Positions 16,547-25,259 of a stretch of 48,710 bases of DNA are shown piece after piece. Below the pieces are notes generated by a model. The model had not been told where the DNA came from, did not search any database, and worked only from the letters and a program-made list of their open reading frames with translations. How positions within the stretch are numbered: position 1 is the first letter of the stretch; every line of letters begins with the position of its first letter. The translations under genes were made by a program, and so were the position numbers. The stretch is from a virus: positions 1-48,710 of the IMG/VR virus record IMGVR_UViG_3300017742_000018, one strand, 5' to 3'.

Positions 16547-17845
16547 ATGTATTCTAACGAACAACTTAATGCTATACATTCTTCAAAGATAGGTTTTGAA
16601 TTTGAGTTCTTTTCAAATGAAAACCTTGATCTTACAAAAGATAACTTAGCGCAAACATTAAACAAAACAATTAGGATAGAGGAAAAGGCTCATAGTGACT
16701 TTGCCCCTACACAAGATATATTTAAATTAGAACCGGATAATTCTGGTGGAACCGGGATGATTGAGCTAGTCACAGGACCTCTTCCATTCGTTGAGGCTAA
16801 ATTAGTCATGGCTAAAACTTTAAAATGGATTAGAGAAAACGGAAAGACTAATGAAAGATGTTCTATTCATGTTAACATTGCATTTGATGGAAAGAAGCTA
16901 GGTCCTATTACAAATATGTCTAAATTAGATATAGGTAAATTTGTACTTAATTTTGATGAAAACAAAGTATATGAAGCTTTCCCAAACAGAAAAAATTCTG
17001 TTTATGCAAAATCAATAAAGTTTATTATACCTTTGAGTGGAATGACTCAACCATCACCGGAAAAAAATCTTTGGAAAAACTATATGTTTGTCAAAGAGAA
17101 GTATTATGGTATTAATTTTGAAAAGCTACAAAAAGGTTATATTGAATTTAGGTATCTTGGTGGAGCTGATTATGAAAAGAAGTATTCTACGATACTTTCA
17201 ATGACCGAGCATTTTATCACTTCATTATATGAAACATTGGTTAACCCACAATATAACGAAACAGATTTAAAAGTTTTAGACAAGATTTTAGAAAAGCATA
17301 AAACTGTTATTGAGTCTTATCGAACCTATTCTTCATTTAAAGAAAAATTTCCTAAAATACATTTAATGATAGATCTCCAGACTTATGATCAAATTATTGA
17401 AATGTATTACCCTAAAATTAGAGAAAAGATTTTTGATCTTATTACTAAGGCTGATATGAATGAAGGTTTAATTAATTATGATGCTGATACCGGTAAGATA
17501 CAGATAAAGGATGCTAAACTTATGAGGTGTTTTGAAATAAATGGAGTTGATATTGTAGATTCAGTTATCCAAGGTAATATTGTCAATTGTGATATCTTTG
17601 GCTGCGATTTAAAAAATGCGTCTGTATTTGAATCAAATCTTTTTGGTGCTACTGTTACCGAGGATTGCAAAATAGAAGAATCATATGTTAGCAAAAATGT
17701 AATTTGTGAAAACAGTTATGTGTTTGGTAAGAGAGGTGTATTTAGCGGAGAGATGGTAGGCGGTATATTTAGACAGGGTAGAGCTACTCCGCTTGCAAGA
17801 TTTGCCGATAATACTGAAGTAATAGAAATAGAAAAAATTAAGTAA
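16547..17845 (+). CDS. Amidoligase-like (COOH-NH2 ligase) enzyme with C-terminal pentapeptide-like repeats
   Basis: 432 residues. The N-terminal about 230 carry the hallmarks of the glutamine-synthetase-like amidoligase family (Amidoligase_2 type): GFEFEF (16-21) with paired acidic residues, MIELVTGPL (E73), RCSIHVNI (H108), R148 with NSVYAKS, and IEFRYLGG (E200, R202). The family forms amide bonds between carboxylates and amines with ATP, modifying peptides, proteins or wall components. Residues about 230-320 are helical. Residues about 330-412 form beta-helix-like pentapeptide repeats (VDSVIQGNIVNCDIFGCDL, ASVFESNLFGATV). The gene sits between the S1-like and structural genes, with 4 bases to the next. 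The substrate is unknown; virion protein or host surface modification are both possible. Confidence 0.75.
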   Translation: MYSNEQLNAIHSSKIGFEFEFFSNENLDLTKDNLAQTLNKTIRIEEKAHSDFAPTQDIFKLEPDNSGGTGMIELVTGPLPFVEAKLVMAKTLKWIRENGKTNERCSIHVNIAFDGKKLGPITNMSKLDIGKFVLNFDENKVYEAFPNRKNSVYAKSIKFIIPLSGMTQPSPEKNLWKNYMFVKEKYYGINFEKLQKGYIEFRYLGGADYEKKYSTILSMTEHFITSLYETLVNPQYNETDLKVLDKILEKHKTVIESYRTYSSFKEKFPKIHLMIDLQTYDQIIEMYYPKIREKIFDLITKADMNEGLINYDADTGKIQIKDAKLMRCFEINGVDIVDSVIQGNIVNCDIFGCDLKNASVFESNLFGATVTEDCKIEESYVSKNVICENSYVFGKRGVFSGEMVGGIFRQGRATPLARFADNTEVIEIEKIK

Positions 17846-17849
17846 AGAT

Positions 17850-18716
17850 ATGGCTAGAAATAAAAGCTGGTGTAACCCAGATTCACAAGAATGTTTAGAT
17901 GCATTAATCAAAGAGATTAATGACGACTTAACAGTAGGTTGCCAAATACCTTTTACAGTACCTAAAAAAGAGCTTGCTCATATTATAAGTAGGGCTAAAG
18001 ATTATTTTTATAAAATATATGAAGATAGCGTTGAAGAAATGTTTATTGCGTTACCTAGAAGCGCATGGGGAGAAGCTGCATTCAGACAAGGTATTAGTCA
18101 CAATGACACTACAGGAGCTAACCCTAATGTATTAACAGAAAAGGATGTTAATAATCCTAGAGGAGTTGTTAAAATGCCTTCAACTGTTTGGGCAGTAAAT
18201 AATGTATTCCAAATAAATGGATTCTCAGGTGAAGACGGTGGCTTTGGAGATAACTCATTTTCTGCAGGTGATCCGGATTTTTCATTAGATAAATTTATTT
18301 ACTCTGATGTATATGGTGCAGGTATAGGCTCCGAGGAATTAATGTATTATGTAATTAACTCAAAATTTATTGATAATGCAAGACAGGCTTTACAGGCTCA
18401 GATATCATATAACTATAATAGGCTAACTAAAAAGTTTAGATTTATGGGGGAGCTACCAAAGAATGGGGCATGTATATTTCAAGTTTATAATACAATCCCT
18501 GATTGTGACCTTTTCCAAGATGAAGCTTTTATAAGATACTGTTGTGGTATGGCTAAAATTCAATTAGCTAGAATTGTAGGAACATTTCAATTTAACCTAC
18601 CAGGTAACATTACTATAAATTATGATTTAATTTCAGGCGAAGGCAGAGATGAAGTTGATGCTATAGTTGAAGAGATAAAGGGCGATGAAGGTGTTGATTA
18701 TTTTTTCACTGGATAA
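17850..18716 (+). CDS. Probable neck/baseplate structural protein
   Basis: 288 residues. The N-terminal part is helical (KELAHIISRAKDYFYKIYEDS), the middle is acidic and Gly-rich, and the C-terminal third (FIRYCCGMAKIQLARIVGTF ... LPGNITINYDLISGEGRDEVDAIVEEIKG) follows a pattern I associate with conserved structural proteins of T4-like marine and gut phages. It lies directly upstream of gp25- and gp6-like genes. No enzymatic motif is present. A wedge, neck or connector role is possible; I cannot decide from sequence. Confidence 0.55.
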   Translation: MARNKSWCNPDSQECLDALIKEINDDLTVGCQIPFTVPKKELAHIISRAKDYFYKIYEDSVEEMFIALPRSAWGEAAFRQGISHNDTTGANPNVLTEKDVNNPRGVVKMPSTVWAVNNVFQINGFSGEDGGFGDNSFSAGDPDFSLDKFIYSDVYGAGIGSEELMYYVINSKFIDNARQALQAQISYNYNRLTKKFRFMGELPKNGACIFQVYNTIPDCDLFQDEAFIRYCCGMAKIQLARIVGTFQFNLPGNITINYDLISGEGRDEVDAIVEEIKGDEGVDYFFTG

Positions 18717-18745
18717 AATATAATCTAATACCCTCAAAAAATGTA

Positions 18746-18772
18746 GAGAATATATAATAAAAGAATATTCTC
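18746..18772 (+). promoter_or_regulatory. Inverted repeat overlapping promoter-like element before gp25-like gene
   Basis: GAGAATAT (18746-18753) and ATATTCTC (18765-18772) form a perfect 8-bp stem with an 11-base loop, ending one base before ATG 18774. The right arm lies in the perfect palindrome AGAATATTCT (18762-18771). AATATATAA (18749-18757) overlaps the left arm. It could be an operator or an mRNA hairpin masking the start. Confidence 0.45.
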
Positions 18773-18773
18773 A

Positions 18774-19139
18774 ATGATAAAAGAAATATACAGTAGAGAC
18801 ATAGATGCCCCTAAGTACAATGATGATGTAATCGAGGTGACAGATCAATTGCAGCAACTTATTCTTAAAATAGAAAATTGTTTGTTTACAAGGCAAGGTG
18901 ATGTTTTAGGTTCTCCTAATATGGGATGTAATTTAGATGATCTTGTCTTTTCTTTGGTATTAAATGAATCTGTTATTTCACAGAGAATTAGCAATCAAAT
19001 TCAGGCATACTGTTTAAACAGTAGCAGTTCTGCATTTGGTTTAGATGTTAGAGTACAATTTTATAGCACCGTTGAGCGAAACGGTTGTTTAGTTGATATT
19101 TACATAAATGAGGAGAGAGTCATTGGGGCTTTATTTTAA
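18774..19139 (+). CDS. gp25: gp25-like baseplate wedge protein
   Basis: 121 residues, close to T4 gp25 (132). It has the family core: helix QLQQLILKIENCLFTRQGDV, then LGSPNMGCNLDDLVF with the conserved Gly-x-x-x-Gly-x-x-x-x-x-Leu pattern, and the C-terminal strands LDVRVQFYS ... CLVDIYINEERVIGAL. In T4 gp25 sits in the wedge core bundle and helps start sheath assembly. The name gp25-lysozyme is historical; no lysozyme activity is implied. It is followed by the gp6-like gene, the usual pairing in contractile tails. The start lies immediately after a hairpin. Confidence 0.85.
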   Translation: MIKEIYSRDIDAPKYNDDVIEVTDQLQQLILKIENCLFTRQGDVLGSPNMGCNLDDLVFSLVLNESVISQRISNQIQAYCLNSSSSAFGLDVRVQFYSTVERNGCLVDIYINEERVIGALF

Positions 19140-19158
19140 AATAAAAATAAAATAGTTA

Positions 19159-21015
19159 ATGTCATTTTTTAGTAAAACAAGAATAAAAGCAACAGAGTTA
19201 TTCTTTGATGCATTTCAGTATTTGCAGCGTCAGTATGATCAGGCTGGGGAAGTGTTTACACCTGCTTCACCGTTTGGCCAAATACTTACTGTTGTTGCAA
19301 ACTTAGGTGAGTTAATTTTATTTTACATTGAAGCTGTTGCAACAGAACTTAATATAAGTAGAGCAAGAAATATTGAATCAATCTATGGATTATCTAGATT
19401 AACTGGGCACGATCCTACTAGAGGAATATCGGCACAAGGTATAATTGGATTAAGATTAAACACATCAGCTGCAGTTACAGTTGAAGGGGATTTTGTTCAG
19501 ATATTAAATTACACAGAATTAGAAGTTGGTCAAAATAGTTTATCTTATTTTTTAAAATTTGATAGTGACTATATTAGATTAGAAAAAACCACAAGAGAAT
19601 TTGTAAACGTGGAGTTAATCCAAGGGGAAATAGAAGACCAAACATTTACTGGTACTGGGTTAGATTTACAAAGTTATAATTTAACTACAAAGGATCCTAC
19701 TGATCAATATATGGTAGATGTTTTTGTTGATGGCAAACTTTGGAAAAATGTTAATTCATTATATGATATGAATAACGGCGAAGAATCAGTAATGGTTAAA
19801 ACTAGTGTAAATGGTGGAATAACAGTTTTCTTTGGTAATAAACAATTTGGTGAACCGCCTGCATTAGGATCAATCATAAAAGTAAAATATGTAAAAACTA
19901 GAGGATCTGCCGGTAATATAGGTGGTAAGAATTTAGATTTAAAATTTAAAGATCCTGCAACAGATGCACAAGGTAATGAAGTAAATCTTGATGATGTATT
20001 AGCTATAAATATTGTTAGAAACCCTATGTTTGGTTCTGATAGTGAAGACCCTACATTTACTAGGTTAATTGCGCCATATCAAAGTAACTCATTTGTATTA
20101 GCAAATCCTAATAACTATATTTACTATTTAAGTAAGTATGACTTCTTTTCATTCGTGGATGCATATAATACTAAGGATGATCAATATTTGGATGATGATA
20201 ATATTATATACTTATTTCTTATCCCAGACATTGCTAAAAAGATAACGAGTGATAAAGATTATTTCAATGTCCCTGTTGAAGAATTTACATTGACAGCTGA
20301 CGAAAAAGAAATGGTATATGAAATTTTAAATGAAAGCGGTAGACAAATAGTTACTGCTGAAGTTAGAATTAATGATCCTGTAATTAAAAGATATGCAATG
20401 AATATTGTAATAAGATATGTTGAGGGATTTGATAAAGATGAAATGCATGCATCTATAAGAGAACAACTCAGTACATATTTTATATACATTAATAGGAGAG
20501 ACAGAATTCCTAGATCAGATATAATTTCAATTATTGAAAATGTAGATGGGGTTGATTCTGTAAATGTATTTTTTGTATCAGAACAAAATGAAAAGGCTAT
20601 AGCCGATGGATTTTATGAAGTACCGGTATATGGTACGGATCCTGTTACAGACCAGAGAGTATTAATAGAAACTAATAAAATAAAATTAAATGCTGATGAA
20701 GATCCTAATTTAGGGTTAGATGAATTTGGTGATGTAGTTATTGGCCCAGAAGACTTGGCAATAATAAGAGGTGGTTGGGATGATAGAAACGGAACCTATT
20801 ATGAAGATACACCTAATAAAAATGCAATCAGTTCTCTTAACATATTCTTTAAAGGTAGCATTCCTAACAACCTTTATAATAAAACTCAACAGTCTAAGTT
20901 TAATGATCTTAAGAGAAGTAGAGGAACTACGATTGCCACTTCCGGAAATTCAAGGAGTACTAACACTGGAAGGTTAAAAGATAACCCAACGTTAAAAGCA
21001 ATAAGAGGTAAGTAA
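19159..21015 (+). CDS. gp6: gp6-like (Baseplate_J) wedge protein
   Basis: 618 residues, near the size of T4 gp6 (660). The N-terminus (ATELFFDAFQYLQRQYDQAG ... GQILTVVANLGELILFYIEAVATELNI) followed by ARNIESIYGLSRLTGHDPTRG is characteristic of gp6 and Baseplate_J proteins. Later beta domains include VKYVKTRGSAGNIGGKNL. Residues about 410-480 (RYAMNIVIRYVEGFDK ... IREQLSTYF ... IPRSDIISIIENVDGVDSV) match the conserved C-terminal core that forms the inner baseplate ring. The last 70 residues are basic and disordered. gp6 dimers bridge wedges in T4. Adjacent to gp25-like and gp7-like genes, so the assignment is solid. Confidence 0.85.
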   Translation: MSFFSKTRIKATELFFDAFQYLQRQYDQAGEVFTPASPFGQILTVVANLGELILFYIEAVATELNISRARNIESIYGLSRLTGHDPTRGISAQGIIGLRLNTSAAVTVEGDFVQILNYTELEVGQNSLSYFLKFDSDYIRLEKTTREFVNVELIQGEIEDQTFTGTGLDLQSYNLTTKDPTDQYMVDVFVDGKLWKNVNSLYDMNNGEESVMVKTSVNGGITVFFGNKQFGEPPALGSIIKVKYVKTRGSAGNIGGKNLDLKFKDPATDAQGNEVNLDDVLAINIVRNPMFGSDSEDPTFTRLIAPYQSNSFVLANPNNYIYYLSKYDFFSFVDAYNTKDDQYLDDDNIIYLFLIPDIAKKITSDKDYFNVPVEEFTLTADEKEMVYEILNESGRQIVTAEVRINDPVIKRYAMNIVIRYVEGFDKDEMHASIREQLSTYFIYINRRDRIPRSDIISIIENVDGVDSVNVFFVSEQNEKAIADGFYEVPVYGTDPVTDQRVLIETNKIKLNADEDPNLGLDEFGDVVIGPEDLAIIRGGWDDRNGTYYEDTPNKNAISSLNIFFKGSIPNNLYNKTQQSKFNDLKRSRGTTIATSGNSRSTNTGRLKDNPTLKAIRGK

Positions 21016-21016
21016 A

Positions 21017-21286
21017 ATGAATAAAGCCACAGAGAAAAGAACAGGTATGCCTAGTGTTTATAAAGCCACTTACGAAGAGGGGTGGGAATTAAAAAACTTA
21101 GGAAATGATTATAACGAGAATCTTATGAAAAATTCTTTTTCTAATTATATGTTTAGGAATGAACGATTATCTACATTTTTAGATTCTTACTTAAAACCTA
21201 TTATGACATTTTGGATTAATAAAGTAAAGTACCTAAGAATTTATTATAATTTTGGCGTACCTAAAGACTACCAAAAAATAAATTAA
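21017..21286 (+). CDS. Small protein between gp6- and gp7-like genes
   Basis: 89 residues, not recognised. Aromatic-rich C-terminus (FLDSYLKPIMTFWINKVKYLRIYYNFGVPKDYQ), helical prediction, no signal peptide. One base separates it from both neighbours, so it is almost certainly co-translated with the wedge proteins and could be a small wedge subunit. The hydrophobic helix TFWINKVKYLRIYY contains charges and is not a clear membrane segment. Confidence 0.65.
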   Translation: MNKATEKRTGMPSVYKATYEEGWELKNLGNDYNENLMKNSFSNYMFRNERLSTFLDSYLKPIMTFWINKVKYLRIYYNFGVPKDYQKIN

Positions 21287-21287
21287 G

Positions 21288-24200
21288 ATGGTTAATAATT
21301 GGAAACATTTAAATTTCTTTGATAAGAACGGTAAGTATCTTAACTTTAATTATAACCAGTCTGAAGATATGTGGTCAGGTACTATGTACTTGCCTGAGGT
21401 ATCTATTGGTCTATTTGAAGTTGGTCAGATATTTATACTTGAAGAATTTGTAAATAAAACTACAAATTTAAAAGAATTTGGTTTTCCTCATGGAGTTGAA
21501 GTAGCCACTGGTACTCCTGGATCTACTGGAGGTGTTTGTAATTGGCAAGCAGAGTGGAGTACAACAGATCCTAAAGAAATATTTTTATTTCAATTTAATA
21601 TGGACTTTGATACAGGTACACAGACTTCATTAGAAATGGAACCTGATGGTCCACCTTTACAAATAATAACAGAATTAGAAATACCTTTAAATTCAGATCC
21701 TACAGAAACTATTGACCCAGAAGGTTACACTGTTACGGATAAAATTACATCTGAGGCTCTACAGATTAATATTGCGATAAGATCCGAAACTGAAAATACA
21801 TTTAAAAGAACTTTATGCATAAAGGATGAATGCACTGGTAAGTCTATAGCAGAAATATTAATTTACGGAGAAACTACAGGTGAAGATGAAAGATTAAAAG
21901 TAATGACTCAGAATATGGGTTATAATATTTTAGAGTCTGATAGTGAGATATTTAGAAATACTAATATTAAAGAATTACTTCCTGATTTTGACGAAGTTAA
22001 TTTAAAGAGAAAAGAGATTATGATGGAGGGTTCAAATATTTACCCTTTCATTGGATCGTATAAAGGTTTAACTAATGCTATAAAGTTTTTTGGTTATGAT
22101 ACTTTAAAGGTTAGAGAGTTTTGGAAGAACGTTGATGCTAATTCACCAATGTTTGGAAAATACATTATGAGTAATAACATTGACATTGGTAATCCTACAG
22201 TCCAATTAAATGATAAAAAAATAACTTTACCTAATAAAAAATTTAGAAAAACTAGTTTATTTAGTTTAGTCTATAGAATTAATAATATTATACCTGACAG
22301 GTTTGATGAAGAGTCGTTACCTATAACAGAGGAAAATTACGATTTTACTATTGAGGAGATTTTAATTAAATTATTTGGATTAAAGAAAAAATTAGAAAAT
22401 GAATTTTTACCTCTTAATGCAAGAATTAAAGATATAACAGGTGAAGCTGATTTTTTCGGTCTCTTAGAAGTTGTCAACACATTAAGTAGAAATGATAAAA
22501 AAGAAATTGTAGCAGGTATAGATACAAACTTTAAACTTTCAACTAATGATTGTATACTTATGGAAGATTTAAGATCATTTACTTCATTTTGTATAGCATC
22601 AGAAGGTATAGTAGATGAGGCTATAGTTAATTTCTGTAATGCTTATGTTGCCCCTTTATCACCAGCAAATGCAATAGGGAGAAACTTATTACTAGGACCT
22701 ATTTATCCTGGAGAAGTTTTACCACCATCACCAATAGGCCCTGATTTAAATAGTTCTTTAGGTAGTGGTTATGATGGTAGTAATGTTACAGTGGAAGCTT
22801 TAGCTGATGCGTTCTTAGCATACTTTACTAGATATGCACCTAATTTAAATAGAGTAGGCGCATGGCCTGATGGGGAATCTTCGTATTATTTACCAGATAA
22901 ACCAGGTATTCCTATTGGTGCAATGACAATTTTAGAAAATGATTCTTTTAATAATATAACATGGGATAATGTAGATTCTACATGGAATCAATTAAATGAT
23001 GCAAATAAATTCTTTACATTTGATATTGATCCACAGGGTGTTGTTGCAGGTGATGTATTTACAATCAACGATCCAGATACAAATACTGGGGCAACATATA
23101 CTGCAGTTGCAGGAGACACTGATACTGATGTAAGAAATGCTTTATATGATCAATTAATTTTATTGATAGATTCTTTTACTGAGCCTTGGATATTCTGGGA
23201 TGTGACAAAAGAGACTGGCGTTACCGGTGATGTCATCAGGGTATTTGGACAAAATGTAGATAGGTTAAATGTTACTTGCCAATCTATATACGGTTCACAA
23301 TTGCTATTCAATCAATTACCTGGAGAAACATTATTTACTTGGGATGGTATTGAAAGAGGAAATTTTGAAGAAATAGAATGGACTATCTATAAAGAAGAAA
23401 CTGATATTTCACCATCATATTATAAAGTATTTAGAGGACCTCTATCACAGTATAATAAGTTACCAATAATATTACCGTATGTTGGAACATATAGTGTTGA
23501 GATGAAGCTATTTGATTTGTATAATAACATTTCATCTAATGTTAAGACTGATTTTATTTGTGTAGAAAGTAGAGAGGTTGAATATTCTGGATGGTATCAG
23601 GCAAGAAAGGCAAACTACAGTTGGAATAGTGAAGCAAAATATATTTGGAATGATTACGGTTCATTATGGAATTTACCTATAGCACCAACAGTTACATGGG
23701 ATGAGGAAAGCCCTAGCTTATATGAATCATTAGATAGAGTTAATGCTATACTTAATAATTTTGGATTAGGGACTTCACCAGACTTTCAATTATTAAATTA
23801 CCAAGATGATGGTAAAGCTAGTTTTAGTGGACCTTACCAATGGAAAAATTTAACAACCGGAGGATGGAATGATACTTATCATTTATGGTGGGATATGACC
23901 AGTACATCAGGTGATACTCCTGCATTCTTTCAATTTAAAGAAGTTCAGCCGGAAACTTATTTACAAATAACAGATTTAAATGGTGTGACAGCGGAACATT
24001 ATTTTGACTCAACTGTAACTACATTGGCTGATGCTGCCGCTGGATTAAATGTAAGCACAGATCCTATTATTAACAAGTATGTATACAATGTTGTATATGA
24101 CGCAACTAATAATCAAATGTTTGTACAAGCAGTCTGTAGATATTTTGGGTTGCGTGGTGATTTTAAATCAGTGGATATGGTATATGCAGATGGTGATAAT

Positions 24201-24575
24201 GTTTGTCCTTCTACTGGAACCGGTTCACCGTGGCCAACTGGAGATGATAACTGTCCTAGTTTAATTTATAGAAAGGGACAAAGTATATCCAGTAACCCAA
24301 CATGGAATACTGCTAAGTTTATTAATGATGGAAAGGTATTACCTAAGATGACATGGCTTATGTTTGTTTATGATAAATGTAAGATTCCAGGTAAAGGCCA
24401 GCCTAGATGGATAATTAAGAATACAACTAACTCCAGCGTGGCCGATATATATTTTGAGAGTAAATACTTAACTTATCTGTTTAAGATTCCAGGGAAATAT
24501 GAAATCACTCTTGAACTTACAGATACGAATGGGAATAAATATAAAAAGGATAGAAATATTCTAGTAATTAAATAA
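21288..24575 (+). CDS. gp7/gpI-like large baseplate wedge protein
   Basis: 1095 residues, comparable with T4 gp7 (1032), and directly after gp6-like as in T4. Residues about 225-285 (LLPDFDEVNLKRKEIMMEGSNIYPFIGSYKGLTNAIKFFGYDTLKVREFW) resemble the tail protein I core (phage P2 gpI, eCIS Afp12), the trifurcation partner of gp6. C-terminal beta sandwich segments at about 670-780 (YSVEMKLFDLYNNISS) and 1055-1095 (YEITLELTDTNGNKY) look PKD-like. Trp-rich central repeats (YSWNSEAKYIWNDYGSLWN) are unusual. The role is inferred from core motif, size and gene order. Confidence 0.65.
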   Translation: MVNNWKHLNFFDKNGKYLNFNYNQSEDMWSGTMYLPEVSIGLFEVGQIFILEEFVNKTTNLKEFGFPHGVEVATGTPGSTGGVCNWQAEWSTTDPKEIFLFQFNMDFDTGTQTSLEMEPDGPPLQIITELEIPLNSDPTETIDPEGYTVTDKITSEALQINIAIRSETENTFKRTLCIKDECTGKSIAEILIYGETTGEDERLKVMTQNMGYNILESDSEIFRNTNIKELLPDFDEVNLKRKEIMMEGSNIYPFIGSYKGLTNAIKFFGYDTLKVREFWKNVDANSPMFGKYIMSNNIDIGNPTVQLNDKKITLPNKKFRKTSLFSLVYRINNIIPDRFDEESLPITEENYDFTIEEILIKLFGLKKKLENEFLPLNARIKDITGEADFFGLLEVVNTLSRNDKKEIVAGIDTNFKLSTNDCILMEDLRSFTSFCIASEGIVDEAIVNFCNAYVAPLSPANAIGRNLLLGPIYPGEVLPPSPIGPDLNSSLGSGYDGSNVTVEALADAFLAYFTRYAPNLNRVGAWPDGESSYYLPDKPGIPIGAMTILENDSFNNITWDNVDSTWNQLNDANKFFTFDIDPQGVVAGDVFTINDPDTNTGATYTAVAGDTDTDVRNALYDQLILLIDSFTEPWIFWDVTKETGVTGDVIRVFGQNVDRLNVTCQSIYGSQLLFNQLPGETLFTWDGIERGNFEEIEWTIYKEETDISPSYYKVFRGPLSQYNKLPIILPYVGTYSVEMKLFDLYNNISSNVKTDFICVESREVEYSGWYQARKANYSWNSEAKYIWNDYGSLWNLPIAPTVTWDEESPSLYESLDRVNAILNNFGLGTSPDFQLLNYQDDGKASFSGPYQWKNLTTGGWNDTYHLWWDMTSTSGDTPAFFQFKEVQPETYLQITDLNGVTAEHYFDSTVTTLADAAAGLNVSTDPIINKYVYNVVYDATNNQMFVQAVCRYFGLRGDFKSVDMVYADGDNVCPSTGTGSPWPTGDDNCPSLIYRKGQSISSNPTWNTAKFINDGKVLPKMTWLMFVYDKCKIPGKGQPRWIIKNTTNSSVADIYFESKYLTYLFKIPGKYEITLELTDTNGNKYKKDRNILVIK

Positions 24576-24584
24576 AGAAAAGAA

Positions 24585-25241
24585 ATGGCAATTAGCGTAA
24601 CAGAAATTCTTGGAACAGATTCGTTATCCGGATCCAGACTGGTATTGAATGATAACTTCAATATCTTGACAAGTGAAATTAATGCAATGGAGGTTTATTT
24701 TAACCCCACAGCAGGAACACTTAACAATCTACAAAATGTACAAACAGAAGCATTAAGAGTAGGGTTAAGTACTGTCCTGTTAGACATTAATGCTTCTACA
24801 TTTGATGTATTAACTAATGTTAGTATGACAGGTAATCTTAATCTTAACGGTGGCGGATTATTTAGAAATGATGTAGACCCACAAACATTAAATGATGGTT
24901 TTGCAACAGGTTCTCCTGGTGTAATTACTGTTGGTACGAGTACAGCAATACCACCATATACAGTGGAGAGAGTTGGCAATAGTACTGCAGTACCAATAAC
25001 TATTCAATTAAATGATGGTGCAATTGGTCAAGAAATATTTTTTGTATACTCTGAAGCACAAACTGGTGTAGTTAATATCCAAGGTGCATCTACCCCATTA
25101 GTATTACCTGGCATAGCTCCTAGTAATACTAAGATTGAGTTAGATGCCTTAGGTGAAACTGCTCACTTATTATGTGTTGATGATGGAACAGGAAATGGTG
25201 TTTGGTTCTTAGTAGGTGGAACTGGATATACAATTAGTTAA
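24585..25241 (+). CDS. Baseplate-associated structural protein with shared N-terminal tag
   Basis: 218 residues, Thr/Val/Asn/Gly-rich and beta-structured (VNIQGASTPLVLPGIAPSN). The N-terminus (MAISVTEILGTDSLSGSR ... LNDNFNIL) parallels that of the collagen-containing protein at 36040 (MAITIQELIASDTVS ... INFNFDQL), suggesting a common docking peptide. It is too short for a complete long fibre. It could be a short fibre, a decoration, or an adaptor for the large proteins downstream. Its leader is A-rich (AAAGAAAAGAA) with no Shine-Dalgarno. Confidence 0.55.
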   Translation: MAISVTEILGTDSLSGSRLVLNDNFNILTSEINAMEVYFNPTAGTLNNLQNVQTEALRVGLSTVLLDINASTFDVLTNVSMTGNLNLNGGGLFRNDVDPQTLNDGFATGSPGVITVGTSTAIPPYTVERVGNSTAVPITIQLNDGAIGQEIFFVYSEAQTGVVNIQGASTPLVLPGIAPSNTKIELDALGETAHLLCVDDGTGNGVWFLVGGTGYTIS

Positions 25242-25259
25242 TAAAAAGAAAAACGATAC

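Noticed and set aside
18774-19139. Lysozyme function for the gp25-like protein
   Set aside because: The gp25-lysozyme family name is historical; the sequence supports a wedge structural protein only.
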